64,000 bases of DNA from Atlantibacter subterraneus (lineage in GTDB: Bacteria > Pseudomonadota > Gammaproteobacteria > Enterobacterales > Enterobacteriaceae), in the NCBI RefSeq assembly GCF_027853245.1, contig NZ_JAPTZM010000007.1. One strand, written 5' to 3'. Positions 49,672 to 57,549 of this stretch are shown here, one piece after another. The number at the start of each line of letters is the position of its first letter. The stretch's first letter is position 1. The notes under the pieces were generated by a model. It saw only the letters and a list, made by a program, of their open reading frames with translations, ran no database searches and was not told the DNA's origin. Position numbers and translations under genes: made by a program.

Positions 49672-50484
49672 CAGCGCGCGCAGGGTAAAGAACAGGCCGG
49701 TCAACATATCGTGCCCGGACGAATGGCCATATTCCGCCACGCGCAATAACCGGTGATTCAGCGATAGGTTGCCAGGCGTGGTCAGCGCCAGCAGCTGCTC
49801 GCCGAAATGCCCGCGACAGCCGTAGGACAGCATTGCCCGGCTGATGGTAGTGGTGCGATCCAGCAGAGCGGTTATCGCCGCCGCCAGGTCATCGGCCCGG
49901 CGATGACGCGTTGCTTTCAGCGTAAACAGCATACCCAGCAAAAAATCATCCCCGGAGGGCGTCAGCCCCGCACCCGCGCCGATCAGCGTTTTTAGCGCGT
50001 CGCCAGGCGTTTGCCCGTCATCATCCAGCCAGGCCGCCAGCTGCCGCACCGCCTGCATCATCCGTTCATTACTGCTGTGCAGAATATTCCAGATGCCGTA
50101 CTCCGGCGCGATGACGGGTAAAAATACCCGCAGCTGTGCCAGTAAGTTTTCCGGGAAAACCGCGTCGTGCGGCACGCGGGTGGACTGGCAGGGAACGTTC
50201 GTCAGCGATAAACGACAGCCCGCAGCGGCAAACATGCCGTCTGCCTGCCGCCTCAGCGTCTCGCCAGCCGAAAACCGTGGACGCAAATCCGCGCACGCCA
50301 TCCGCACCGCGCCAGGGGCCAGCGGGGTGTCCTGGGTTAACAGCGTCAATAACTGATTGTCCGGCGTGGTGAAATTGCAGGCGTGATGAAACACCGAATG
50401 CACCACCAGCACCCCGCCGTTCAGCTGCTGCGGTACGCTATCGCACATCACAATGGCCGTTAAATCATTCAGTTTTCCGTTCAC
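49654..50484 (-). CDS. AllH (YlbF)-like DUF2877 protein, probable subunit of a carbamoyltransferase
   Basis: 276 residues of the DUF2877 family. The glycine-rich signature LIGAGAGLTPSGDDFLLGML is intact, as is the late RVAEYGHSSGHDMLTGL. In E. coli, YlbF (AllH) is one of the proteins (AllF/FdrA, AllG/YlbE, AllH/YlbF) recently linked to oxamate carbamoyltransferase activity. Here it lies on the opposite strand from its partners, divergent over 239 bp from the amidohydrolase gene. It presumably joins FdrA and AllG in one enzyme. Confidence 0.82.
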   Translation of the reverse strand: MNGKLNDLTAIVMCDSVPQQLNGGVLVVHSVFHHACNFTTPDNQLLTLLTQDTPLAPGAVRMACADLRPRFSAGETLRRQADGMFAAAGCRLSLTNVPCQSTRVPHDAVFPENLLAQLRVFLPVIAPEYGIWNILHSSNERMMQAVRQLAAWLDDDGQTPGDALKTLIGAGAGLTPSGDDFLLGMLFTLKATRHRRADDLAAAITALLDRTTTISRAMLSYGCRGHFGEQLLALTTPGNLSLNHRLLRVAEYGHSSGHDMLTGLFFTLRALSGQRL

Positions 50485-50723
50485 GTTTCCCCGCCTTTTT
50501 CTATCGCGATCACAAATTCGCGCTTTGCTTTTTCCACGTTTACCGTAATGGTCTATGGGCGATGTTTTCGCCAGGCCAGAGGCCGCAAGGCCTGAGCCAT
50601 TGTGCCTGCATTAAAACGCCGCTGCCCTCAGTTTTTTTGAGGGTTAAGCAGAAATCCTTTTTGGGCGCGCGTCATAGCGCTTTCCTACACTGACCAAAGA
50701 ACATACACCAGCAAGGAGCAGGT

Positions 50724-51383
50724 ATGAAAACCCTTGATGCACAACCTTTTGCGTATTCGTTCGACCCGGCGACCACTGCGCTTATCGTGATTGATATGCA
50801 ACGTGATTTCGTCGAGCCCCACGGCTTCGGTGAAGCGCTGGGCAATGACGTTTCCCTGCTACGCAGGGCTATTGATCCCTGTCGCCGCCTGCTGGAAGCG
50901 GCACGCCATGCCGGGCTGTTTGTGGTCCATACCCGCGAAGGGCACCGCCCGGACCTCAGCAACTGTCCGGCAGCCAAACTGACGCGTGGCGGTAAAACCT
51001 TTATCGGCCAGCAGGGCACCATGGGCCGCATTCTGATTCAGGGCGAACCCGGCCACGACATCATTCCCGAACTCTACCCACAGGCAGGCGAGCCGATTAT
51101 TGATAAGCCCGGCAAAGGGGCATTCTTCGCCACCGATCTTCACCTCATTCTTCAGGCCCGGGGCATTACGTCGCTGATTATTTGCGGCGTGACCACCGAA
51201 GTCTGTGTTCAAACCACCGCCAGGGAAGCCAATGACCGGGGCTATGAAGTGCTCATCCCCGAAGATTGCTGCGCTTCGTATTTCCCGGAATTTCACCGGG
51301 CCGCCCTTGAGATGATCAAAGCCCAGGGCGCGATTGTTGGCTGGGTGAGCGACGCCGACGCCGTTATCGACGCCCTGCGTTAA
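50724..51383 (+). CDS. Biuret-hydrolase-like cysteine amidohydrolase (isochorismatase family)
   Basis: 219 residues. The catalytic triad is visible: D in LIVIDMQRDFVEP, K in IIDKPGKGAFFATDL (first or second K), and nucleophile C in CGVTTEVCVQTTAREANDRG. Several blocks parallel the biuret hydrolase of Rhizobium leguminosarum as I remember it: VHTREGHRPDLSNCPAAK, GRILIQGEPGHDIIPELYP and the DKPGKG segment. Biuret hydrolase converts biuret to allophanate and ammonia. Ribosome site AAGGAGCAGG. It heads an operon with FdrA, AllG, carbamate kinase and a free allophanate-hydrolase C-domain, which supports a biuret-like substrate. Other amidohydrolases of the family (ureidoacrylate, N-carbamoylsarcosine) are less similar. 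Confidence 0.75.
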   Translation: MKTLDAQPFAYSFDPATTALIVIDMQRDFVEPHGFGEALGNDVSLLRRAIDPCRRLLEAARHAGLFVVHTREGHRPDLSNCPAAKLTRGGKTFIGQQGTMGRILIQGEPGHDIIPELYPQAGEPIIDKPGKGAFFATDLHLILQARGITSLIICGVTTEVCVQTTAREANDRGYEVLIPEDCCASYFPEFHRAALEMIKAQGAIVGWVSDADAVIDALR

Positions 51384-51453
51384 TCCCTCGCTAAGGCTGT
51401 TCTTCTGCGCCGCTCGCTGCGGTGCAGGCACCCTATTATCTCAGGAACTGATA

Positions 51454-53004
51454 ATGAAACTGCATTGCAAGAGTTACCCCAACCTGTACAAAGACTCGGT
51501 TTCTTTGATGCAGGTCTCCGCCAAACTCAACGCCTTTGAAGGCGTAAGCCAGGCCTCGGTGGCGATGGCGACCGACGCCAACATCGAGCGGATGCGCGAC
51601 GCCGGGATGAATGTTGAGATGGACGCGCGCCCGAACGACCTGCTGATCGCCCTGATGGCGGACGACGAAACCGGTGCGGCCGCGCTGGAGATGGCCGATG
51701 CGCTGTTGCGCCCGGATAACAGCCGCGACGGCCAGCAGAGCCTTGAACAGCGCGAGCCCACCAGCATCAGTATGGGCGTGGAAGACCAGCCGGATGCCAC
51801 CCTGGCACTGATCTCCGTGCCGGGCCGCTATGCGGGCGGCGAAGCGATGAAAGCGCTGCAGAACGGCCTGAACGTGATGCTGTTTAGCGACAACGTGCCG
51901 GAAGACGAAGAGCACGCCATTAAAGAGTACGCTGCCGAACAGGGCCTGCTGGTGATGGGGCCGGACTGCGGCACCGCTATCGTTAACCACCTGCCGCTGG
52001 GCTTCGCCAACGTAATCCGCCCCGGCGCTATCGGCCTGGTGGCGGCCTCGGGTACCGGGCTTCAGGAAGTAAGCTGCGCCATCCACCATCTCGGCGAAGG
52101 CGTTTCTCAGGCGCTGGGTACCGGCGGGCGCGATCTGCATGAGGAGATCGGCGGCCTGAGCATGATCCAGGCGATCCGCATGCTGGCCGACGATCCCGAC
52201 ACCCGACTCATCACCCTGATCTCCAAACCTCCCGCACCTGCGGTCGCCGGGACGGTGCTGCGTCTCGCCGCAGGCTGCGGCAAGCCGGTGGTGGTGCATT
52301 TCCTCGGGGCGGACAGCCAGGAGATTGCCCGCTATGGCGTAACGGCAGCCAGTAGCCTGCAACATGCCGCCGCCGTCTCCGTGGCGATGCTGCGCGGCCA
52401 AACGCCGCCAGCGCCGGACGATCTGACCGCGCAGCAGCGCGATCGTCTGCGCATTGAAGCCGGAAAAATGGCCGCCGGGCAGCGCGATATTCGCGGCGTA
52501 TTTGCTGGCGGCACCTTCTGCTACGAAGCCCAACTGGCGCTGATTGCCACCGGTTTAATCTGCGAGTCCAACTCGCCGGTAAAAGGCGCAACGCCGCTTC
52601 ACGACAGCCACCGCGGCCAGGGCCACAGTTTTGTCGACATGGGCGACGACGAATTCACCCAGGGCCGCCCGCACCCGATGATCGACCCGACCCTGCGCGA
52701 TGAGCGCTTAAAACGCGAGGCCGCCAGCCCGGAAACCGCCGTGCTGCTGTTTGACGTGGTGCTCGGCTACGGTGCCAGCGCCGATCCGTGTGCCGGACTG
52801 CTGCCGCTGTTGCGCGAGGCGCAGCAGAACGCCCAACAGCAGGGCCGCCATCTGCTGATTATCGCTCACGTTTGCGGCACCGAACGCGACCCGCAGTCGC
52901 GCCAGCAGCAGATCGCCGCACTCACCGACGCAGGCGTGCTGGTCGCAGACAGCAACGTACAGGCCGCACAGATGGCGGCGTTTGTCGCTCAATTACGGAA
53001 ATAG
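51454..53004 (+). CDS. fdrA: FdrA (AllF)-like acyl-CoA synthetase-fold subunit of a carbamoyltransferase
   Basis: 516 residues, about 40 shorter than E. coli FdrA. The fold resembles succinyl-CoA synthetase: a CoA-binding-like domain (LMFSDNVPEDEEHAIKEYAA, then LLVMGPDCGTAIVNHLPLGF), the loop VAASGTGLQEVSCAIHHLGE with GTGGRDL, and a ligase domain (FVDMGDDEFTQGRPHPMIDP, then VVLGYGASADP). FdrA with AllG and AllH forms the oxamate/oxalurate carbamoyltransferase. Here it follows the amidohydrolase by 70 bp and is translationally close to AllG (3 bp). It probably makes carbamoyl phosphate from a ureide. Confidence 0.85.
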   Translation: MKLHCKSYPNLYKDSVSLMQVSAKLNAFEGVSQASVAMATDANIERMRDAGMNVEMDARPNDLLIALMADDETGAAALEMADALLRPDNSRDGQQSLEQREPTSISMGVEDQPDATLALISVPGRYAGGEAMKALQNGLNVMLFSDNVPEDEEHAIKEYAAEQGLLVMGPDCGTAIVNHLPLGFANVIRPGAIGLVAASGTGLQEVSCAIHHLGEGVSQALGTGGRDLHEEIGGLSMIQAIRMLADDPDTRLITLISKPPAPAVAGTVLRLAAGCGKPVVVHFLGADSQEIARYGVTAASSLQHAAAVSVAMLRGQTPPAPDDLTAQQRDRLRIEAGKMAAGQRDIRGVFAGGTFCYEAQLALIATGLICESNSPVKGATPLHDSHRGQGHSFVDMGDDEFTQGRPHPMIDPTLRDERLKREAASPETAVLLFDVVLGYGASADPCAGLLPLLREAQQNAQQQGRHLLIIAHVCGTERDPQSRQQQIAALTDAGVLVADSNVQAAQMAAFVAQLRK

Positions 53005-53007
53005 ATT

Positions 53008-54411
53008 ATGACTACGCTTTTTCAAAAACCGCTCAACGTGATCAGCCTCGGGCTGAGCAGTTTTGCCGACAACCTTCGCGAAGCGGGCGGCGACGTGTTG
53101 CACCTGAACTGGAAACCGGTCGCCGATGGCGACGCGCAGGCCAACTGGCAACTCGCCACGCTGCTTAACGATCCGCGCATTAATGCCGCCAACGAACAGG
53201 CGATTGCCCGCTATCTGGAAGCGCAGCCGGAACTGGTGGGTGTCAGCACCGCCAGCGCGGCTATCCCGGCGCTTAACGGGCAGAAACGTATCCTCCACTC
53301 CGGCCCGCCTATCGCCTGGCAGGAAATGTGCGGCCCGGTGCAGGGCGCGATTGCCGGTGCGATTGTTTATGAAGGCTGGGCCAGCGATGTCGACCAGGCA
53401 ATGGCAATGGCGGCGCGCGGGGATATCGCCCTGGAGCCGTGCCATCATTACGGCGCGGTTGGGCCTATGGCGGGGATTATCAGCCCGTCGATGCCGGTCT
53501 GGGTGGTGGAAAACCGCACCCACGGCAACCGCACCTTCTGTAACTTCAACGAAGGGCTGGGCAAAGTTTTACGCTTTGGCGCGAACGGCGAAGAGGTGTT
53601 AACCCGCCTGCGCTGGATGGGCGATGTATTAGCCCCGGCGCTCGCCAAAGCGCTGGAAAGCACCGGCAGTATTGAGCTGAAGCCGATGATTGCCCAGGCG
53701 CTGCATATGGGCGACGAGTGCCATAACCGCAACGCCGCCGCCAGCGGTCTGTTCTTCAAACGCGTGGCCCCGGCGCTGGCGCGTATCGAAAACGGCCCGC
53801 AGGCGCTGGAGTTTATCGCCGCTAATGACCACTTCTTTCTGAACCTGTCGATGGCGGCCTGTAAAGCGATGCTCGACGCCGCGCGCGATGTGCCGTTCAG
53901 TTCGATGGTCACGGTGATGGCGCGTAACGGCGTTAATTTCGGCATTCAGCTTTCCGGCACCGGCAGCCGCTGGTTCCAGGCTCCGGCCAACCCGGTAGAC
54001 GGCCTGTTCTTCCCCGGCTTTAGCGTGGAAGACGCCGCGGCGGATCTCGGTGATTCGGCCATCACGGAAACCGCGGGCATAGGCGGCTTCGCCATGGCGG
54101 CCTCCCCGGCGATTGTTAAATTCGTCGGCGGCACGCCGGTGGACGCCACCCGCCACAGCATGACCATGCAGGAAATCACCCTGACGCAAAACCCGGCCTT
54201 TACCCTGCCCGCGCTTAACTTCGCCGGTTCCGGCAGCGGCATCGATGCGCGTCGGGTGATCGACCGCAATATCCTGCCAGTGATTAACACCGGGATTGCC
54301 CATAAGCGTGCAGGCGTGGGCCAGATCGGTGCAGGCATCACCACCGCGCCGCTGCCGTGCTTTATCGACGCCCTCGCCGCGCTGGCAGAAACCCTGGAGG
54401 GGAAACCATGA
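53008..54411 (+). CDS. AllG (YlbE)-like DUF1116 subunit of a carbamoyltransferase
   Basis: 467 residues of the DUF1116 family. Conserved blocks are VYEGWASDVDQAMAMAARGD, EPCHHYGAVGPMAGIISPSM, ALHMGDECHNRNAAASGLFF, FFLNLSMAACKAMLDAA and the late GIGGFAMAASPAIVKFVGG. The histidine- and asparagine-rich GDECHNRN motif and CHHYGAVGPMAG are the best candidates for the active site. It is 3 bp after fdrA and overlaps the kinase gene by 4 bp (ATGA), so the three should be made together. Confidence 0.87.
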   Translation: MTTLFQKPLNVISLGLSSFADNLREAGGDVLHLNWKPVADGDAQANWQLATLLNDPRINAANEQAIARYLEAQPELVGVSTASAAIPALNGQKRILHSGPPIAWQEMCGPVQGAIAGAIVYEGWASDVDQAMAMAARGDIALEPCHHYGAVGPMAGIISPSMPVWVVENRTHGNRTFCNFNEGLGKVLRFGANGEEVLTRLRWMGDVLAPALAKALESTGSIELKPMIAQALHMGDECHNRNAAASGLFFKRVAPALARIENGPQALEFIAANDHFFLNLSMAACKAMLDAARDVPFSSMVTVMARNGVNFGIQLSGTGSRWFQAPANPVDGLFFPGFSVEDAAADLGDSAITETAGIGGFAMAASPAIVKFVGGTPVDATRHSMTMQEITLTQNPAFTLPALNFAGSGSGIDARRVIDRNILPVINTGIAHKRAGVGQIGAGITTAPLPCFIDALAALAETLEGKP

Positions 54412-55361
54412 GCCAGAAAAAAATCGCCGTTGTGGCGGTGGGCGGCAACGCGCTGATCCGCAGCCGCGATGCCGTATCGCTGGACGCACAGTACCAGGCG
54501 GTCAAAGAGACCGCTCACCACGTGGTGGCGCTGATCGAAGCGGGCTGGCGCGTAGTGCTGACTCACGGCAACGGTCCCCAGGTGGGGTTCATCCTGCGGC
54601 GCAGCGAAATCGCCCGGGATGACGTGCCGGTGGTACCGCTGGAATACGCCGTGGGCGATACCCAGGGCGCGATTGGCTTTATGTTCCAGAATGCGCTGTA
54701 CAACGAGCTACAACGGCGCGGCATCGGCGACACGCCGGTGAGCGCGCTGGTCACCCAGACGCTGATTGACCCCAACGACCCGGCGTTTAACGCGCCGGAT
54801 AAACCCATCGGCGCGCATATGGATCGCGACGTGGCGGAAAAACTGGCCGCCAGCCAGGGCTGGAAAATCGCCGAAGACGCCGGACGCGGCTGGCGGCGCG
54901 TGGTGGCCTCGCCGAAGCCGCTGCAAATCATCGAAAGCCCGGTGATCCGTCGTCTGCTGGAGGACAACGTGCTGGTTGTCGCCTGCGGTGGCGGCGGCAT
55001 TCCGGTTTACCGCAACGAAGACGGCACGCTCAGCGCTGCACAGGCGGTGATCGATAAAGACCGTGCCTCCGCACTGCTGGCACAGGAATTGAATGCCGAC
55101 ATGCTGCTCATTCCAACCGGGGTGGAGCAAGTGGCCATCAATTTCGGCACGCCGGAGCAGCGCTGGCTCGACACGCTGACCTGCGAACAGGCGCAGGCGC
55201 TGCTGGATTCCGGTGAATTCGGCGCGGGCAGCATGGCCCCGAAAGTCGAGGCGATTGTCAGCTGGCTACGTCACGCACCGGGGAAAACCGGCATTATCAC
55301 CAGCCCGGAAGCCATGGGCGATGCCGTCGCAGGCCGCAAAGGCACGCGTATTACCGATTGA
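54408..55361 (+). CDS. Carbamate kinase (ArcC/AllK type)
   Basis: 317 residues from the ATG at 54408; the longer frame upstream only overlaps AllG. Amino-acid-kinase fold with AVVAVGGNALIRSRDAVSLD, LTHGNGPQVGFILRRSEI, VVACGGGGIPVYRNEDG, VIDKDRASALLAQELNADML and the end KVEAIVSWLRHAPGKTGIIT. It transfers phosphate from carbamoyl phosphate to ADP, giving ATP, ammonia and CO2. Coupled by ATGA to the AllG-like gene, it is the energy-conserving last step of the pathway. Confidence 0.93.
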   Translation: MSQKKIAVVAVGGNALIRSRDAVSLDAQYQAVKETAHHVVALIEAGWRVVLTHGNGPQVGFILRRSEIARDDVPVVPLEYAVGDTQGAIGFMFQNALYNELQRRGIGDTPVSALVTQTLIDPNDPAFNAPDKPIGAHMDRDVAEKLAASQGWKIAEDAGRGWRRVVASPKPLQIIESPVIRRLLEDNVLVVACGGGGIPVYRNEDGTLSAAQAVIDKDRASALLAQELNADMLLIPTGVEQVAINFGTPEQRWLDTLTCEQAQALLDSGEFGAGSMAPKVEAIVSWLRHAPGKTGIITSPEAMGDAVAGRKGTRITD

Positions 55362-55418
55362 TTGCGCACTCTTTTTCCAACACCAGGGAACCCATTTCTA
55401 CACACTTAAGGAACAGTA

Positions 55419-55814
55419 ATGATGAACGGCAACATTCTTCTGGCGGTAAACGGCACGCTGATGCGGGGACTGAAGCTCAACCCCAACATGCTGGCTGTCG
55501 GTGCCGAATTCGTCAGCGATGCTAACACCGCGCCGTGTTACCGCTGCTGGACGATCAACGACGACCATCCCGGCATGCTGCGCACGCCGGGCGAAGGCGC
55601 GCGCATCGCGCTGGAGCTGTGGGCAGTGCCGCCCGCCGGGTTGGGTCAAATCCTGCAAAACGAACCCGCCGGATTGTGCATCGGCAAAGTGGCGCTGGAC
55701 GACGGGCGCGAGGTGCTGGGGGTGTTAGCGGAGCCCTGGCTGGTTGAAGGTCAAAAGGAAATTACCGAACTGGGAGGCTGGCGCGCGTACACCGGCCAGC
55801 TCCTGGACGAATAA
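55419..55814 (+). CDS. Free-standing allophanate-hydrolase C-terminal-like domain
   Basis: 131 residues (or 130 from the second ATG). The blocks NGTLMRGLKLNPNMLAVGAE, APCYRCWTIND, PGMLRTPGEGARIALELWAV, AGLCIGKVALDDGREVLGVL and ITELGGWRAYTGQL follow the C-terminal domain of AtzF/DUR1,2-type allophanate hydrolase. In yeast-type allophanate hydrolase that domain has been reported to decarboxylate N-carboxycarbamate after the amidase step. Here it occurs without the amidase half. The position between carbamate kinase and permease makes it part of the operon. Confidence 0.8.
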   Translation: MMNGNILLAVNGTLMRGLKLNPNMLAVGAEFVSDANTAPCYRCWTINDDHPGMLRTPGEGARIALELWAVPPAGLGQILQNEPAGLCIGKVALDDGREVLGVLAEPWLVEGQKEITELGGWRAYTGQLLDE

Positions 55815-55831
55815 CAGATAAGGAGAGCATC

Positions 55832-57430
55832 ATGGGTTCTCAGTCTTCTGCTTTTCGCCCCAAACTCTGGGTGCCGGGCGATCTCAACGCCTTTTTCGGG
55901 CTATTCACTAACGTGCTGTTAAACGTGCTGGTGCTGAGCGGGCTGGCGCTGTACGTGGCGCAAATCCCGGCGGAAACGGTGTTTGGCCGTATTCTGCCCG
56001 CGCTGGGCATCGCCCTGCCTCTCGGCAACTTGTTTTATGCCTGGCTCGCCTGGAAACTGGCGAAACGCGAAGGGCGCAACGATGTGACCGCCCTGCCTTA
56101 CGGCCCCAGCGTGCCGCATATGTTTATCGTGGTGTTCGTGGTGATGCTGCCGACGCTGCTGATCCACAAAGACTGGATGCTGGCCTGGAAGCTCGGGCTG
56201 ATCTGGGCGATGATCGTCGGCGTGATTGTGCTGGCCGGGGTGATCGTGGGGCCAACCATCCGTAAATACACGCCGCGCGCCGCCATGCTGGGCACGCTGG
56301 CCGGCATCGCCATTGCGTTTATCGCCATGCGTCCGGCGTATCAGATGTTCGATACCGCGTGGATCGGCGTGGTCTGTTTCGCCATCATCCTGCTGAACTG
56401 GGTGGGTAACGTGCGTTTGCCGTTCGGCCTGCCGGGCGGCCTGGCGGTGGTGCTGGTGGGCTGCGTGCTGGGCTGGGGCGCGACTCTGCTGGGCTTTAGC
56501 GACATCATGAACCCGGCGGCGGTGGGCGAAGCGGCACAGCGCTTCTCGTTGCATCTGCCGTCGATTTCCGGGGATGTGTTCTCGGTGCCGATGGAGCTGG
56601 TGTGGCCGCTGCTGGTCACCGCCATCCCGCTGGGTATTTTCAACTTCACCGAAATTCTTAATAACGTCGAATCCGCCGCCGTGGGCGGCGACAGCTACAA
56701 CCTGCGCGCGGTACTGGCGGCAGACGGCGTGGGCGCTATCGTCGGCGCGCTGCTGGGTTCGCCGTTCCCGCCAGCGGTGTATATCGGCCATCCGGGCTGG
56801 AAAGCCATGGGCGGGCGCATCGGTTACTCTCTCGGCACCGGCATCTGTATGGCGCTGGTGTGCTTCCTCGGCTTAACCGCCCTGCTGCTGTCGATTATTC
56901 CGCTGGTAGCTATCGTACCGATTCTGCTGTTTATCGGGCTGGTGATTGGCGCGCAGGCGTTCCAGGTGTCGCCGAAACGCCATGCTCCGGCGATTGTGCT
57001 GGCGCTGGTACCGAATATCGCTGAATGGGCGAAAACCCAGGTAGACGGCGCGCTGTCTGCGGCGGGCGCGAATCCCGTACAGCTACCGGCAGAGATTGCC
57101 GCCAGCATGGCCAATAACGGCGTGCTGTATCACGGCATGGCGACCACTGGCGGCGGCGCGGTGCTGGCGGGCCTGATGCTCGGCGCGATTGCGGCGTTTA
57201 TTATCGACCGGCGCTTCAACTGGGCGGCGGTCTATTCCGCCGCCGCCACCATTCTGTCGTTCTTCGGCTTTATTCACGGGCATCAGATGGCGTTTAACGC
57301 CTCGCCGACCGTGACCTTTGGCTATGGCGTCGCCACGCTGATCTTTATCGTGATGGCTCTGCAACAAAGCAAAGCCGACGGTAAAACCGACTGGTCGCCG
57401 ATTGATAACGGCGATGAACCGATGCACTGA
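55832..57430 (+). CDS. NCS2-like (xanthine/uracil family) permease
   Basis: 532 residues with 12 to 14 hydrophobic spans. Typical elements are LWVPGDLNAFFGLFTNVLLN, the early motif TALPYGPSVPHMFIVVFV, GIFNFTEILNNVESAAVGGD, the region YNLRAVLAADGVGAIVGALL that leads into GSPFPPAVYIGHPGWKAMGG, and a cytoplasmic hydrophilic end. The family imports purines and related ring or ureide compounds with protons or sodium. Last gene of the operon, with a TAAGGAGAG ribosome site; it is the presumed importer of the cluster's substrate. Confidence 0.85.
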   Translation: MGSQSSAFRPKLWVPGDLNAFFGLFTNVLLNVLVLSGLALYVAQIPAETVFGRILPALGIALPLGNLFYAWLAWKLAKREGRNDVTALPYGPSVPHMFIVVFVVMLPTLLIHKDWMLAWKLGLIWAMIVGVIVLAGVIVGPTIRKYTPRAAMLGTLAGIAIAFIAMRPAYQMFDTAWIGVVCFAIILLNWVGNVRLPFGLPGGLAVVLVGCVLGWGATLLGFSDIMNPAAVGEAAQRFSLHLPSISGDVFSVPMELVWPLLVTAIPLGIFNFTEILNNVESAAVGGDSYNLRAVLAADGVGAIVGALLGSPFPPAVYIGHPGWKAMGGRIGYSLGTGICMALVCFLGLTALLLSIIPLVAIVPILLFIGLVIGAQAFQVSPKRHAPAIVLALVPNIAEWAKTQVDGALSAAGANPVQLPAEIAASMANNGVLYHGMATTGGGAVLAGLMLGAIAAFIIDRRFNWAAVYSAAATILSFFGFIHGHQMAFNASPTVTFGYGVATLIFIVMALQQSKADGKTDWSPIDNGDEPMH

Positions 57431-57448
57431 TTAGCAGACCGTGACCTG

Positions 57449-57474
57449 AAAGCCCAACCTTCGCGTTGGGCTTT
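57449..57474 (+). terminator. Rho-independent terminator of the ureide operon
   Basis: Stem AAAGCCCAAC with GTTGGGCTTT, loop CTTCGC, followed by TT. It lies 19 bp past the permease stop. Confidence 0.9.
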
Positions 57475-57549
57475 TTATTATTTAACTCCGCAAAAATGCT
57501 TAAGTATGGGTAAGCTGTAGGAGGAGACTTTTTCGACGGGAGCTGTGAT

